Assembly: GCA_009917455.1 (NCBI GenBank)
Contig: QZDS01000004.1
Span: 214,339-278,338 of the forward strand
Source: a bacterium 1xD8-48
Lineage (GTDB): Bacteria > Bacillota > Clostridia > Lachnospirales > Lachnospiraceae
Length of the DNA stretch: 64,000 bases
Direction of reading: 5' to 3'
The notes under the pieces were generated by a model. It saw nothing but the letters and a program-made list of their open reading frames with translations. It was not told where the DNA came from and searched no databases. Below are positions 35,779 through 44,366 of this stretch, one piece after another (within the stretch, counting starts at the first letter, position 1; every line of letters starts with the position of its first letter). The translations under genes and the position numbers were made by a program.

Positions 35779-36507
35779 ATGGATAGTATAAAGATTAAAC
35801 AATTAATTAAATCTAACAGAGTTACAAATGCAATAGCGGAAATATTGTTAGACATTATTGTTGTAGTGCGTGCATTGATGAATGGAGGATATGCTGGTCA
35901 TAAGGAAGATTTAATTGCACAAAAAATTTTGACCGAAAAATTTTATTTGCCTGTTGACAAAATTAAATATGTTGATATAGGGGCAAACAATTTCAGAAGG
36001 GGAAATAATACATATCTATTGTACAAGCAAGGAGCGAGAGGCCTTCTGATAGAAGCAGACCCCATGTTATGTAAGGCACTGAAGGATAAGAGACGTGGGG
36101 ATAAAGTACTTAATGTTGCTGTCGGAACAGAAAACATTGAATCAGTTGATTTTTACGTACTTTCTTTGCCTACCAGGAGTTCTTTGGATGAAGGACAAAT
36201 TAATAGTGCGTTAAAATCAGGACTAAAAATTAAAGAAATAGTCAAGATACCATGCATGAATTTAAATGATTTATTTGCAGAACAGAATTTTGAGCCGGAC
36301 TTTATGTCTATTGATATTGAAGGATTGGATTATAAGGTACTGAGAAGCTTGGATTTTAATAAATATAAGGTGAAGGTGATTATAGCAGAGAGAAGCAGTC
36401 AAAAAAATGAAGCAGGAGAGACAATGAATGTATTTATGGAAAGAATTGGTTATAATGTGTATGGGGAATATGGGAGTAATGTGATTTATGTAAGAAAATG
36501 TTCCTAA
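35779..36507 (+). CDS. FkbM-family methyltransferase
   Basis: 242 residues. FkbM features: KYVDIGANNFRRGNNTYLLY, LLIEADPMLCKAL, VAVGTENI, and the acidic block DFMSIDIEGLDYKVLRSLDF. O-methylation of a sugar is the usual inference. GGGGGA lies just before the ATG. It separates rfbG from the rfbF copies, where these genes are usually adjacent, so it may have been inserted. No G tract. Confidence 0.83.
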   Translation: MDSIKIKQLIKSNRVTNAIAEILLDIIVVVRALMNGGYAGHKEDLIAQKILTEKFYLPVDKIKYVDIGANNFRRGNNTYLLYKQGARGLLIEADPMLCKALKDKRRGDKVLNVAVGTENIESVDFYVLSLPTRSSLDEGQINSALKSGLKIKEIVKIPCMNLNDLFAEQNFEPDFMSIDIEGLDYKVLRSLDFNKYKVKVIIAERSSQKNEAGETMNVFMERIGYNVYGEYGSNVIYVRKCS

Positions 36508-36562
36508 AATTTTCACTTGGTAATTAGCGTTTGGGTAAACACTGAAGAAAGGCATACAGCAA

Positions 36563-37339
36563 ATGAAGGTAGTGATTCTGGCAGGAGGAACTAAAAGTAC
36601 TATCAGCGACGAATGGGAAGGGATTCCCAAACCCATGGTGGAAATCGGCGGAAGGCCGTTGCTTTGGCATATCATGAAGCAGTATAGTTGCCTGGGGTTT
36701 CAGGATTTTATTGTCTGTGGTGGCTATAAGGTGAATGTAATAAAAAATTATTTCAGGGATTATTACATTTATCAGTCAGATATTACAGTCGATTTGTCTA
36801 CCAATAAGATTGAAATTCATAAAAAAATAACGGAAGACTGGCAGGTGACGGTAGCGGATACGGGCGAGTTCTCCAGTACAGGTCAACGGGTCAGTAAAAT
36901 AGAGAAGTATATAGATGAGGATTTTTTTCTTGTCACATATGGAGACTGCTTGTCTGATATAGACGTGAACGACCTTATTACTTTTGCAAAAGAAAATAAC
37001 AGGCTGGTTACCATGACAGCAGCTCACCCCACAGGAAGAAGCGAGGTGTTGCCAGTTGATGAGAGTAATCTGTTAAAAAATTTAAATTCAGTTGACAAAT
37101 CTGAATCAAATGCGTGGGCAAATGCATGCACATATGTATTGAAAAAGGGAGTGTTCAAATACTTGAACGGTAATTATGAACTGGAAAGGCAGCTTTTACC
37201 AGTACTTTCAGAAAAGAAGGAAATTGCAGTATACAGACATCGGGGCTTTTGGTGTCCGGTGGAAACAAAGCGAGACAGAGTAGATTTGGAAACCCGTTGG
37301 AATGCAGGTATGGCGCCATGGAAAATATGGAAAGAATAA
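36563..37339 (+). CDS. Degenerate RfbF-like nucleotidyltransferase
   Basis: 258 residues, close to the length of RfbF and clearly homologous to the next gene along its whole length (KPMVEIGGRPLLWHIMK, VTYGDCLSDIDV, GFWCPVETKRDR). The nucleotide-binding signature is altered: GGTKSTIS where the intact copy has GGMGSRIS. Other family positions have also changed: YGDGVSD to YGDCLSD, PEGRFG to PTGRSE and VNAGFMV to ANACTYV. The frame is intact. It may be a decayed duplicate still read through, or an enzyme of altered specificity. It overlaps the start of rfbF by about 22 bases. Confidence 0.75.
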   Translation: MKVVILAGGTKSTISDEWEGIPKPMVEIGGRPLLWHIMKQYSCLGFQDFIVCGGYKVNVIKNYFRDYYIYQSDITVDLSTNKIEIHKKITEDWQVTVADTGEFSSTGQRVSKIEKYIDEDFFLVTYGDCLSDIDVNDLITFAKENNRLVTMTAAHPTGRSEVLPVDESNLLKNLNSVDKSESNAWANACTYVLKKGVFKYLNGNYELERQLLPVLSEKKEIAVYRHRGFWCPVETKRDRVDLETRWNAGMAPWKIWKE

Positions 37340-38127
37340 AAGTAGTAATTCTGGCAGGAGGCATGGGAAGCAGAATCAGCGAGGAGTCGCGATGGAAACC
37401 TAAGCCTTTGGTTCAAGTCGGGGACAGGCCTATTTTATGGCACATTATGAAATGGTATGCTTCTTTTGGGATTCGGGACTTTATTATTTGTTGCGGATAT
37501 AAAGGCTACATGATAAAGGAGTATTTTGTTAATTACTATACCTATCAGGGAGACTGGCATTTTGGACTGCAAGATGAAAGCGAACAGATAGCAAAAAATA
37601 GAAGAGAGCCGTGGAAAGTAACGCTGGTGGATACCGGGCTTAAAACATTAACAGCAGGCAGACTCCTTAGAATAAAAAAATATCTTGGAAATGAATCTTT
37701 TATGCTTACCTATGGGGATGGAGTTTCAGACGTGGACGTCCGAAAGCTTTTGGATTGCCATTATAAAAGCGGAAAAACAGTGACAATTACCACAACCCAG
37801 CCGGAAGGGCGGTTTGGGGCTATTTTATTGGACAAGGATGGAAGTGTAAAAGGATTTAAGGAGAAGGCAAGAAAAGACCAGATTTACGTAAACGCAGGAT
37901 TTATGGTTATGGAATCGGGAGTGTTTGAATATCTGGGGGACGGAAGCGAAATGCTGGAGGCATCACCTTTTGAAAAACTTGCGGCAGATAACCAGATGAA
38001 CGCTTATAAGCATGAAGGATTTTGGTCGCCTATGGATACTATTCACGACAGAATGTATCTCGAGGACTTGTGGAAAGCGGATAAGGCACCATGGAAAGTG
38101 TCCGGGGAGGAAGTAAAAAGTGTTTGA
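37318..38127 (+). CDS. rfbF: Glucose-1-phosphate cytidylyltransferase
   Basis: About 269 residues from ATG 37318, inside the end of the previous gene; an ATG at 37327 is an alternative. Motifs intact: VVILAGGMGSRISEES, KPKPLVQVGDRPILWHI, YGDGVSDVDV, TQPEGRFGAI, VNAGFMVMESG and HEGFWSPMDTIHDR. It makes CDP-glucose from CTP and glucose-1-phosphate, the first step of the CDP-3,6-dideoxyhexose route. It ends a few bases into the GTG start of rfbH, so the two are coupled. Confidence 0.92.
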   Translation: MENMERIKVVILAGGMGSRISEESRWKPKPLVQVGDRPILWHIMKWYASFGIRDFIICCGYKGYMIKEYFVNYYTYQGDWHFGLQDESEQIAKNRREPWKVTLVDTGLKTLTAGRLLRIKKYLGNESFMLTYGDGVSDVDVRKLLDCHYKSGKTVTITTTQPEGRFGAILLDKDGSVKGFKEKARKDQIYVNAGFMVMESGVFEYLGDGSEMLEASPFEKLAADNQMNAYKHEGFWSPMDTIHDRMYLEDLWKADKAPWKVSGEEVKSV

Positions 38128-39463
38128 GCAGATGAATGAAGAGCAGGCAAGAGAATGTATTTTGAGTCAGGTACAAGAGTACTGCGAGAAATACCATGAT
38201 AAGAAAACAAGTTTTAAGGAAGGGCAGCGTGTTCCATATGCAAGCCGGGTCTATGACAGCGCTGAGATGACAAATCTGGTAGACAGTGCATTGGAATTTT
38301 GGTTGACTTCCGGGAGATATACGAAGCAGTTTGAAGAAAGGCTGGCACAGTATCTGGGAGTAAAGTACTGTTCGCTGGTAAATTCAGGCTCATCCGCAAA
38401 CCTTCTTGCCTTTATGGCCCTGACATCTCATCTTCTTGGAGAACGGGCTATCAGGAGAGGGGATGAAGTGATAACCGTTGCAGCGGGATTTCCTACAACA
38501 GTGGCGCCTGTCATCCAGTTTGGCGCAGTACCGGTATTTGTTGATATCACGATTCCGCAGTATAATATTGATGTATCCAGACTTGAGGAAGCATTATCAC
38601 CCAGAACAAAAGCGGTGATGCTGGCGCATACGCTTGGAAATCCATTTGATTTAAAGACTGTAAAGAAATTTTGTGATGAACATAAACTTTGGCTTGTAGA
38701 AGATAACTGCGATGCGTTAGGTTCTAAGTATTATATGGAAAATAAGGAATACTTTACCGGAACAGTGGGAGATATAGGAACCTCCAGCTTCTATCCTCCG
38801 CATCATATGACTATGGGCGAAGGCGGTGCTTTATATACCGATAATCCTCTGTTGCATAAGTGTATTCGTTCCTTCAGGGACTGGGGGAGAGACTGTGTCT
38901 GCGTATCGGGGCAGGACAATATGTGCGGACACAGATTTGACCGTCAGTATGGAGAGCTTCCGTTAGGATATGACCATAAATATGTGTATTCTCATTTTGG
39001 CTATAATTTGAAGGCGACTGATATGCAGGCGGCAATCGGCTGTGCACAGCTTGAAAAATTGCCTTCCTTTACAGAACTCAGGAGACAGCATTTTGCTTTA
39101 CTGAAAGAGTTATTGAAAGGAACAGAAGATAAATTGATTCTGCCGGAGGCCTGCGAAGGTTCCATACCCAGCTGGTTCGGATTTATGATTACCTGCAAGG
39201 AGGGGATTAGTAGAAATTTGATAGTGCAGAATCTGGAGAGTCATAATATTCAGACCCGAATGTTGTTTGCCGGGAATCTGCTTAGGCATCCTTGCTTTGA
39301 TGAGATGAGAAAGAAAGGTGAGGGTTATCGGGTGGTCGGAGATTTGGTGAATACGGACAGGGTTATGAACGATACATTCTGGGTAGGGGTGTATCCCGGA
39401 ATGACAGAAGAGATGATTGAGTATATGGCTCTTACGATGAGGCAGATATTAAATTGCCAATAA
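38120..39463 (+). CDS. rfbH: CDP-4-dehydro-6-deoxyglucose 3-dehydratase (E1)
   Basis: 447 residues. A DegT/StrS-fold PMP enzyme that removes the C3 hydroxyl of CDP-4-keto-6-deoxyglucose. It has the E1 hallmark of histidine in place of the PLP lysine (FYPPHHMTMGEGG) and the [2Fe-2S] cysteine set: Cys197, then Cys259-x-Cys261-x7-Cys269. GTG 38120 is chosen because GGGGAGG is 9 bases upstream; the ATG at 38132 is too far from it. The E3 reductase that usually partners E1 (RfbI/AscD) is not in this window. It ends the + strand run, with an inverted gene following. Confidence 0.93.
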   Translation: MFEQMNEEQARECILSQVQEYCEKYHDKKTSFKEGQRVPYASRVYDSAEMTNLVDSALEFWLTSGRYTKQFEERLAQYLGVKYCSLVNSGSSANLLAFMALTSHLLGERAIRRGDEVITVAAGFPTTVAPVIQFGAVPVFVDITIPQYNIDVSRLEEALSPRTKAVMLAHTLGNPFDLKTVKKFCDEHKLWLVEDNCDALGSKYYMENKEYFTGTVGDIGTSSFYPPHHMTMGEGGALYTDNPLLHKCIRSFRDWGRDCVCVSGQDNMCGHRFDRQYGELPLGYDHKYVYSHFGYNLKATDMQAAIGCAQLEKLPSFTELRRQHFALLKELLKGTEDKLILPEACEGSIPSWFGFMITCKEGISRNLIVQNLESHNIQTRMLFAGNLLRHPCFDEMRKKGEGYRVVGDLVNTDRVMNDTFWVGVYPGMTEEMIEYMALTMRQILNCQ

Positions 39464-39484
39464 TGGCATTGTCAGCCTGTTAAT

Positions 39485-40600
39485 TTACCGTGTTTTAATT
39501 GACTTAAATATGAAAGTTTTTAATTTATTGAAGGTGTATTGCATAAATAATGATATTAATATACCCATTAATATGTAGACGCAAAACCAAAGGGAAACGC
39601 CATTGGGCAAATAGAAATAACTGGTGTCTTCTTTCAGACTTATAAAATTAAAGTCTTGAAAAAAAGGTGTTGTTTTTGCTATAATTGCAAACAATAGTTT
39701 GACCATCATAAAGCCAAGTAGATGGTTGACCATTATGGTATAAGTGTTATTGCTTATATAGCTTATAATTTTACTGTTTATAGCGATTGGTTCTAATATT
39801 TTTGATACCCTAAGCCAAAAAGATATAGCCAAAAAACCTGAAAAATATGAAATTATCACATTGTGTGAGAAGTTGCAACCTGATAAACTGTATGTTATAG
39901 GAGTCTCATATTTGGTAACTAAAACCAACTGACTTATGAATAAGATAGAAAAATACAGTAAATTTGGAAGATTGTCTTTTTTTTCAAGCGTTGTCCTGTA
40001 TAGAACACCGAACTCATAAAAAGGAGCCATACATAGTACTCTTAAAAAAGCCAAATAATAAGGTTGCTGATTATAGCCGGTATTTGAAAAATATCCGCCG
40101 GTTATACCACAAATAAGCCCTATGAAAAATGTAATCAATGTTTTTGACTTTAAATGCATATGATTTAAAAATTTATAACATAGCATATTTGCTATTTGCA
40201 AAAGAAATAATGGAGTTACAAACCAACTCCCTAAATTATAATAAAATTGATGCCCATTAATAAATGGCATTATAAGCAAATTATAGAAATTAAAATTTCC
40301 TCCAAACGGTAAACCTAAGCGATGTAGAAATATTACAAGTATACCGTAAAATAAATTCCAGGTTAATAGTGGGAGAAGTAATTTTTTAGCTTGTTTAACG
40401 ATAAATTTAGATATTTTAGTCTCTCTTGAATTAATAGAAAAATATCCGGAACAAAAGACAAATAATCCAATCTGAAAGGAGTAGGGGGGGAACCACTCAA
40501 ATAATAAAGGAGTGCCTATAGTGCTGGAGTGACCACATAACACAGCGATAATACCAATAAAATATAAAAGTTTGAATTGCCAATTTACAGATTTTTTCAT
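39485..40600 (-). CDS. Acyltransferase family 3 membrane protein, inverted, with C7 tract
   Basis: 371 residues, about ten hydrophobic helices, on the opposite strand to everything else in the locus. It starts FKLLYFIGIIAVLCGHSST with the family histidine; FVFCSGYFSIN and GSWFVTPLFLLQ follow. The ribosome site on the minus strand is AAAGGAA, 11 bases before the ATG. The run of seven C in coding sense (40484-40490) encodes Phe37-Pro-Pro, close to the N-terminus, so a one-base change would remove nearly the whole protein. The gene converges on rfbH and diverges from the next acyltransferase, with only about 56 bases between starts. No inverted repeats flanking it were found. Confidence 0.82.
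   Translation of the reverse strand: MKKSVNWQFKLLYFIGIIAVLCGHSSTIGTPLLFEWFPPYSFQIGLFVFCSGYFSINSRETKISKFIVKQAKKLLLPLLTWNLFYGILVIFLHRLGLPFGGNFNFYNLLIMPFINGHQFYYNLGSWFVTPLFLLQIANMLCYKFLNHMHLKSKTLITFFIGLICGITGGYFSNTGYNQQPYYLAFLRVLCMAPFYEFGVLYRTTLEKKDNLPNLLYFSILFISQLVLVTKYETPITYSLSGCNFSHNVIISYFSGFLAISFWLRVSKILEPIAINSKIISYISNNTYTIMVNHLLGFMMVKLLFAIIAKTTPFFQDFNFISLKEDTSYFYLPNGVSLWFCVYILMGILISLFMQYTFNKLKTFIFKSIKTR
40484..40490 (-). repeat. poly-C/poly-G tract of seven, in frame
   Basis: Seven G on the + strand, i.e. seven C in the coding sense of the inverted acyltransferase, read TTC CCC CCC TAC. All other long tracts also have G on the + strand, even though this gene is reversed. Confidence 0.6.
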
Positions 40601-40656
40601 AATTATTGCGTTCCTTTAGATATATTTTAAGTTTTAGGGATAAAAAGGTTGTATAT

Positions 40657-41721
40657 ATGGATAAATTATTTAGTAATAAAATTACTTTTTTTTCTTTCTT
40701 CTATTCCTTATTAATAATTTGCTACCATGCTAATGCAAACGTAAATTTTGAAAATATTGTAAAAAATGACTCTTATGCTGATAAGGCAGCATTGGTAATT
40801 GATACATTTTTTACAGAATCCGGGGGGACGTTCTTTTTTATAATTCTGTCCGCCTTTCTTTTATATTATAACTTAACAAGAAAAAATGTAAAAGATAAAT
40901 TGATAAGAAGAGTTAAAACATTATTAGTTCCCTGGCTGATATGGAATTTAATAGGTACTATTTCCAGTTATCGGAGTTGGAATAAAGGAATAATTTATAT
41001 ATTGTCTTATTATCTGACATCACGCTATTGGGAAGCACTATGGTTTGTGCAAATGCTTATGCTGATGTTGCTGTTTATCCCTGTTATTACCTGGATTTTT
41101 AAAATAAAATATGTGAGGGAACTGGTACTTGTTCTTTTATTTTTACTAAGTTACTATAATTGGCCGTTTATTCAGGAGATGAATGTTTTTCCGTCTATAC
41201 GATTTAAAAATGAAGTGTTGAGAATGCTTGCGCATTTACCCATGTATTGCTTTGGGGCATATATGGGATTAAACTGGCCTGATAGCATTTTAAGGGAAAG
41301 TTACAATAGCAATAAAAAGGTAAAAATGGGGGGGGCGTTATTGCTGATTTTATCAATTTCGCTTTCGGGTACATTTCCGGGGTATGTTTTAAAAACTTTG
41401 CAATCGGTGTTCCTTTGGGTATTGTTTGACAAAAATTTTTTTAGATTTAAAATTCAATGGTGGATGCAAATATCCTTTTATACCTATGCTATACACAGCT
41501 TTATTTTACACTGGGAAGGAAAATTGATAAAATTATCAGGAATATTTGCGGAAGAATTTCAATATTCAACAGTATCGATTAGATTTGCACTTTTATGGAG
41601 ACTGAGCCTTTCGGGCATGACATTTGTATTGGTTGCATTAAGTGCGTATATATTAATCAGGTTTGCTCCTCGTGTATATGAATTATTATCGGGCGGGAGA
41701 GTTCCTAAGGAAGATATGTGA
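40657..41721 (+). CDS. Acyltransferase family 3 membrane protein with G8 tract (in frame)
   Basis: About 354 residues from ATG 40657 (AAAGG upstream); the longer frame from 40606 has no good start. Around ten helices. Motifs shared with the next gene: FFSFFYSLLIICYHANA, GTFFFIILSAFLLYYNL, ALWFVQMLMLMLLF, WWMQISFYTYAIHSF and LLSGGRVPKED at the end. The G8 tract at 41328-41335 codes Met224-Gly-Gly. G7 stops after three codons. A tandem duplicate without a tract follows, so O-acylation here may have one switchable and one constant enzyme. Confidence 0.82.
   Translation: MDKLFSNKITFFSFFYSLLIICYHANANVNFENIVKNDSYADKAALVIDTFFTESGGTFFFIILSAFLLYYNLTRKNVKDKLIRRVKTLLVPWLIWNLIGTISSYRSWNKGIIYILSYYLTSRYWEALWFVQMLMLMLLFIPVITWIFKIKYVRELVLVLLFLLSYYNWPFIQEMNVFPSIRFKNEVLRMLAHLPMYCFGAYMGLNWPDSILRESYNSNKKVKMGGALLLILSISLSGTFPGYVLKTLQSVFLWVLFDKNFFRFKIQWWMQISFYTYAIHSFILHWEGKLIKLSGIFAEEFQYSTVSIRFALLWRLSLSGMTFVLVALSAYILIRFAPRVYELLSGGRVPKEDM
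41328..41335 (+). repeat. poly-G tract, G8, in frame (ON)
   Basis: Eight G read ATG GGG GGG GCG in the first of two tandem acyltransferases. The second copy at the same place reads GGATGGGTAAAG and has no run, so the tract is a gained or lost feature between close paralogues. Confidence 0.8.
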
Positions 41722-41779
41722 TTATGTTGCCTAAATATTATTTTGGGGGGAAATGATGATTTAAGGTGGTGGAGATAAA

Positions 41780-42892
41780 ATGGATAATCAATTTAGTAAA
41801 AAAATCGTTTTCTTTTCGTTTTATCAATCTATACTAATGATTTGTTATCATGCAAATGCAGATGTGCATTTTAAGAATATAATAAAAGGAAATGAGATTC
41901 TTGATAAGATATCTGGAATTATCGACAGAAGCTTATCAGATTCTAAGGGGACTTTTTTCTTTGTAATGCTTTCGGGATTTCTACTGTATTATAATTTGAC
42001 AGATGAGAATATGAGGGATAAATTATTAAGGAGGATAAAAACATTAATAATTCCATGGATAATGTGGAATATAATCGGAACAATTTCTTATTATCATGAC
42101 TGGAATAAGGGAATAACACATATATTGATTTGCTTTGTTACCTCCCGCTATTGCGAGGCATTATGGTTTGTACAGATGTTAGTCATAATGTTATTGTTTA
42201 TGCCTGTTATAAGAAAGGTTTTTTCTATAAAATATGTAAGAGAAGTAATTCTCATTTGTCTTTTCCTCATAGATTATTTGGGGTGGCCATTTCTTCAAGG
42301 CATTAATATATTCCCGTCTTCACGCTTCGAATTTGAAGTAATGAGAATGTTGACACATGTGCCAGTTTATTGTTTTGGAGCATATGTAGGATTAAATTGG
42401 TCGAATGCAGTTCTTAAAGAATCGTATAATAAATATAAAGGATGGGTAAAGATTTTGGCGGCTGTATTGTTGATTTTACCGATTTTTGTGCAAAATACGT
42501 TTGTCCAGTATTTTTGGAGGAGATATCAATCAGTATTTATTTGGTTATTATTGGATAAGAATATATTTACTTTTAAGTATCCCTGGTGGATGCAAATATC
42601 TTTTTATACTTACGCAATACATAATTTTATATTGTATTGGGAAGGGAAAATATTAAAATTGTCAGGGCTATTTGCTGAAAAGTTTGATAGTTCTACAGTA
42701 TCTATCAATTTTGCACTTATATGGAGAATGAGCCTGTCTACCGGGGCATTTATAGCGACAGTTATTAGTGCATTTATATTGATGAAGTTTACACCGAAGT
42801 TTTATGAACTATTGTCTGGGGGAAGAGTTCCCAAAAGAAATTTGGAGGATAAGAGGAATGCAGAGGTTACAAACATACAAAAAATTTTGTAA
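41780..42892 (+). CDS. Acyltransferase family 3 membrane protein, tandem duplicate without a tract
   Basis: 370 residues, with the same layout and motif order as the preceding gene (FFSFYQSILMICYHANA, GTFFFVMLSGFLLYYNL, WWMQISFYTYAIHNF, LLSGGRVPKRN). GGTGG-GA lies upstream of the ATG, and a G6 run lies in the 58-base gap (41745-41750). Identity to the first copy is high enough to indicate duplication. Its C-terminal end overlaps the next gene. The acyl donor and the sugar are unknown. Confidence 0.82.
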   Translation: MDNQFSKKIVFFSFYQSILMICYHANADVHFKNIIKGNEILDKISGIIDRSLSDSKGTFFFVMLSGFLLYYNLTDENMRDKLLRRIKTLIIPWIMWNIIGTISYYHDWNKGITHILICFVTSRYCEALWFVQMLVIMLLFMPVIRKVFSIKYVREVILICLFLIDYLGWPFLQGINIFPSSRFEFEVMRMLTHVPVYCFGAYVGLNWSNAVLKESYNKYKGWVKILAAVLLILPIFVQNTFVQYFWRRYQSVFIWLLLDKNIFTFKYPWWMQISFYTYAIHNFILYWEGKILKLSGLFAEKFDSSTVSINFALIWRMSLSTGAFIATVISAFILMKFTPKFYELLSGGRVPKRNLEDKRNAEVTNIQKIL

Positions 42893-44336
42893 GGTGGACA
42901 AGATTATTGTGTGTGAGATAATAATTATAAGTATTTTTATATTACCTATTTTAATTCTTTCAACATATTCAGTACCGGCAGCAGATGATTTTTTTAAGGC
43001 ATATGTGATGAGGCTAAATATTGAAGAGGGTAAATCGTATGTACGGTCTGCGTTTGAAAGAATTTTAAACATTTATGAAAGTAGCGGGGGGTATATTTTT
43101 GCCAATTTTCTTAGTCATTTTTTTTCACCGATGGTAAGAGGAGGAATTTGGGCGTTAAGGGTGGTCGTTTGTATTGTCAATACTTTTTTTTGGATTTCAC
43201 TGTGTCTTTTTGTTCGCTTTTCTATGATTAATTCTTGTAAAGTTTATAGTGAAAGAAAGATATTGCTGGCATGTATATTAGTTGTTTTGGCGCTGACGAA
43301 TAATGATATCAATTCAGAAGTGATGACGTGGTATTGTGTTGTGGTAGAATATGTTTTATTGGTTGCAGGCATGCTTTGGGGAATCCTTTTTTTTATAAAA
43401 GCGCTCCAAAAAGAAAAAAACATTTATGTTGTCTTAGCTTCATTAATAGGATTTTTTATAAGTGGCGGGGCATTAAATGTTACGGCATTGAACTGTGTCC
43501 TTTACCTGGCTGTAGGAACTGCGGGATTTATCGTATATAATAAAAGAAAGATATCTATTATTTGTTTTTGTAGTGCATTAACTGGGGGATTAATAAATGT
43601 TGCATCACCGGGGAACTATATACGACATGATGCAATATCTGGTTCATATTCTATTGGGGAGGCATTAAAAACGGCTGCTTTTTTAGGCTGGTCGAGAATA
43701 CAGTATTTAATGTTTGAAACACCATTTGTGTTACTATTGGTCATTTTTTTCATATTAATGCTTAGACATAATGAAAATAGCAAACGAGAAAAGAGAAAAT
43801 ACTTAATTAACCCTGTATGGTTGGTATGCGTTGTGTTTTTAAGTGTGGTAGTAGTTAACTTTCCGGTATGCTTGGGATATGGAAGTGGAACTTTTCCAGA
43901 TAGATGTGTATGGGTTGAAGATTGTTGCATTTATTTAGGTACATTTAGCTGGACAGCTTATTTGGCGGGATGGATACAAAATAGGTATAGGGATGGGATT
44001 GTGCTTCGTAAAGATACACTACTATGTATCATTATCAGTAGCATATTGTTTTTGTGTAATTTGGGAAATGTGAGAGATTTGGATGGTTATCCTACAATTC
44101 AAATAGTAAAACAGTTGACGAATGGACAGGCAGCAGAATTCAAGGAATACTGGGATGGCGTTTTTGAGGAAATAGAATCTACAGATTATGGAGAGGTCGT
44201 AATATACAGGGATGAAATTAAAACAAATCCGTTTATTTATGGCCCCGGGATTGACAGCCATATAGATAATTGGATTAATAGTGCAGCCGCCCATTTTTAT
44301 GGTAAGGATTGGATTTGCATATTGAAAAAGGAATGA
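42858..44336 (+). CDS. DUF6056-like polytopic membrane protein
   Basis: About 492 residues from ATG 42858 (GGAGG 9 bases upstream), overlapping the previous gene by 35 bases; an upstream ATG at 42804 would overlap more. Ten or so helices, with AADDFFKAY after helix 1, SEVMTWYCVVVEYVLL, and LINVASPGNYIRH in the middle, a signature I associate with DUF6056. These are thought to be GT-C-like transferases using lipid-linked sugars; helix 1 followed by an acidic pair fits. The C-terminus is a short soluble region (YGPGIDSHIDNWIN). A second protein of this type is at 56282. Confidence 0.65.
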   Translation: MQRLQTYKKFCKVDKIIVCEIIIISIFILPILILSTYSVPAADDFFKAYVMRLNIEEGKSYVRSAFERILNIYESSGGYIFANFLSHFFSPMVRGGIWALRVVVCIVNTFFWISLCLFVRFSMINSCKVYSERKILLACILVVLALTNNDINSEVMTWYCVVVEYVLLVAGMLWGILFFIKALQKEKNIYVVLASLIGFFISGGALNVTALNCVLYLAVGTAGFIVYNKRKISIICFCSALTGGLINVASPGNYIRHDAISGSYSIGEALKTAAFLGWSRIQYLMFETPFVLLLVIFFILMLRHNENSKREKRKYLINPVWLVCVVFLSVVVVNFPVCLGYGSGTFPDRCVWVEDCCIYLGTFSWTAYLAGWIQNRYRDGIVLRKDTLLCIIISSILFLCNLGNVRDLDGYPTIQIVKQLTNGQAAEFKEYWDGVFEEIESTDYGEVVIYRDEIKTNPFIYGPGIDSHIDNWINSAAAHFYGKDWICILKKE

Positions 44337-44366
44337 AAAAGTACAGTGGGGCTAAGAGGGGGAAGG

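Noticed and set aside
39455..39468. Small hairpin TGCCA-ATAA-TGGCA at the end of rfbH as a terminator
   Set aside because: Five base pairs only, no T-run, and inside the stop codon region.
39452..40584. AATTGCCAAT repeated at 39452-39461 and 40575-40584 around the inverted acyltransferase, as recombination ends
   Set aside because: The repeats are direct, not inverted, and only 10 bases long, so they would not explain inversion; chance is likely.
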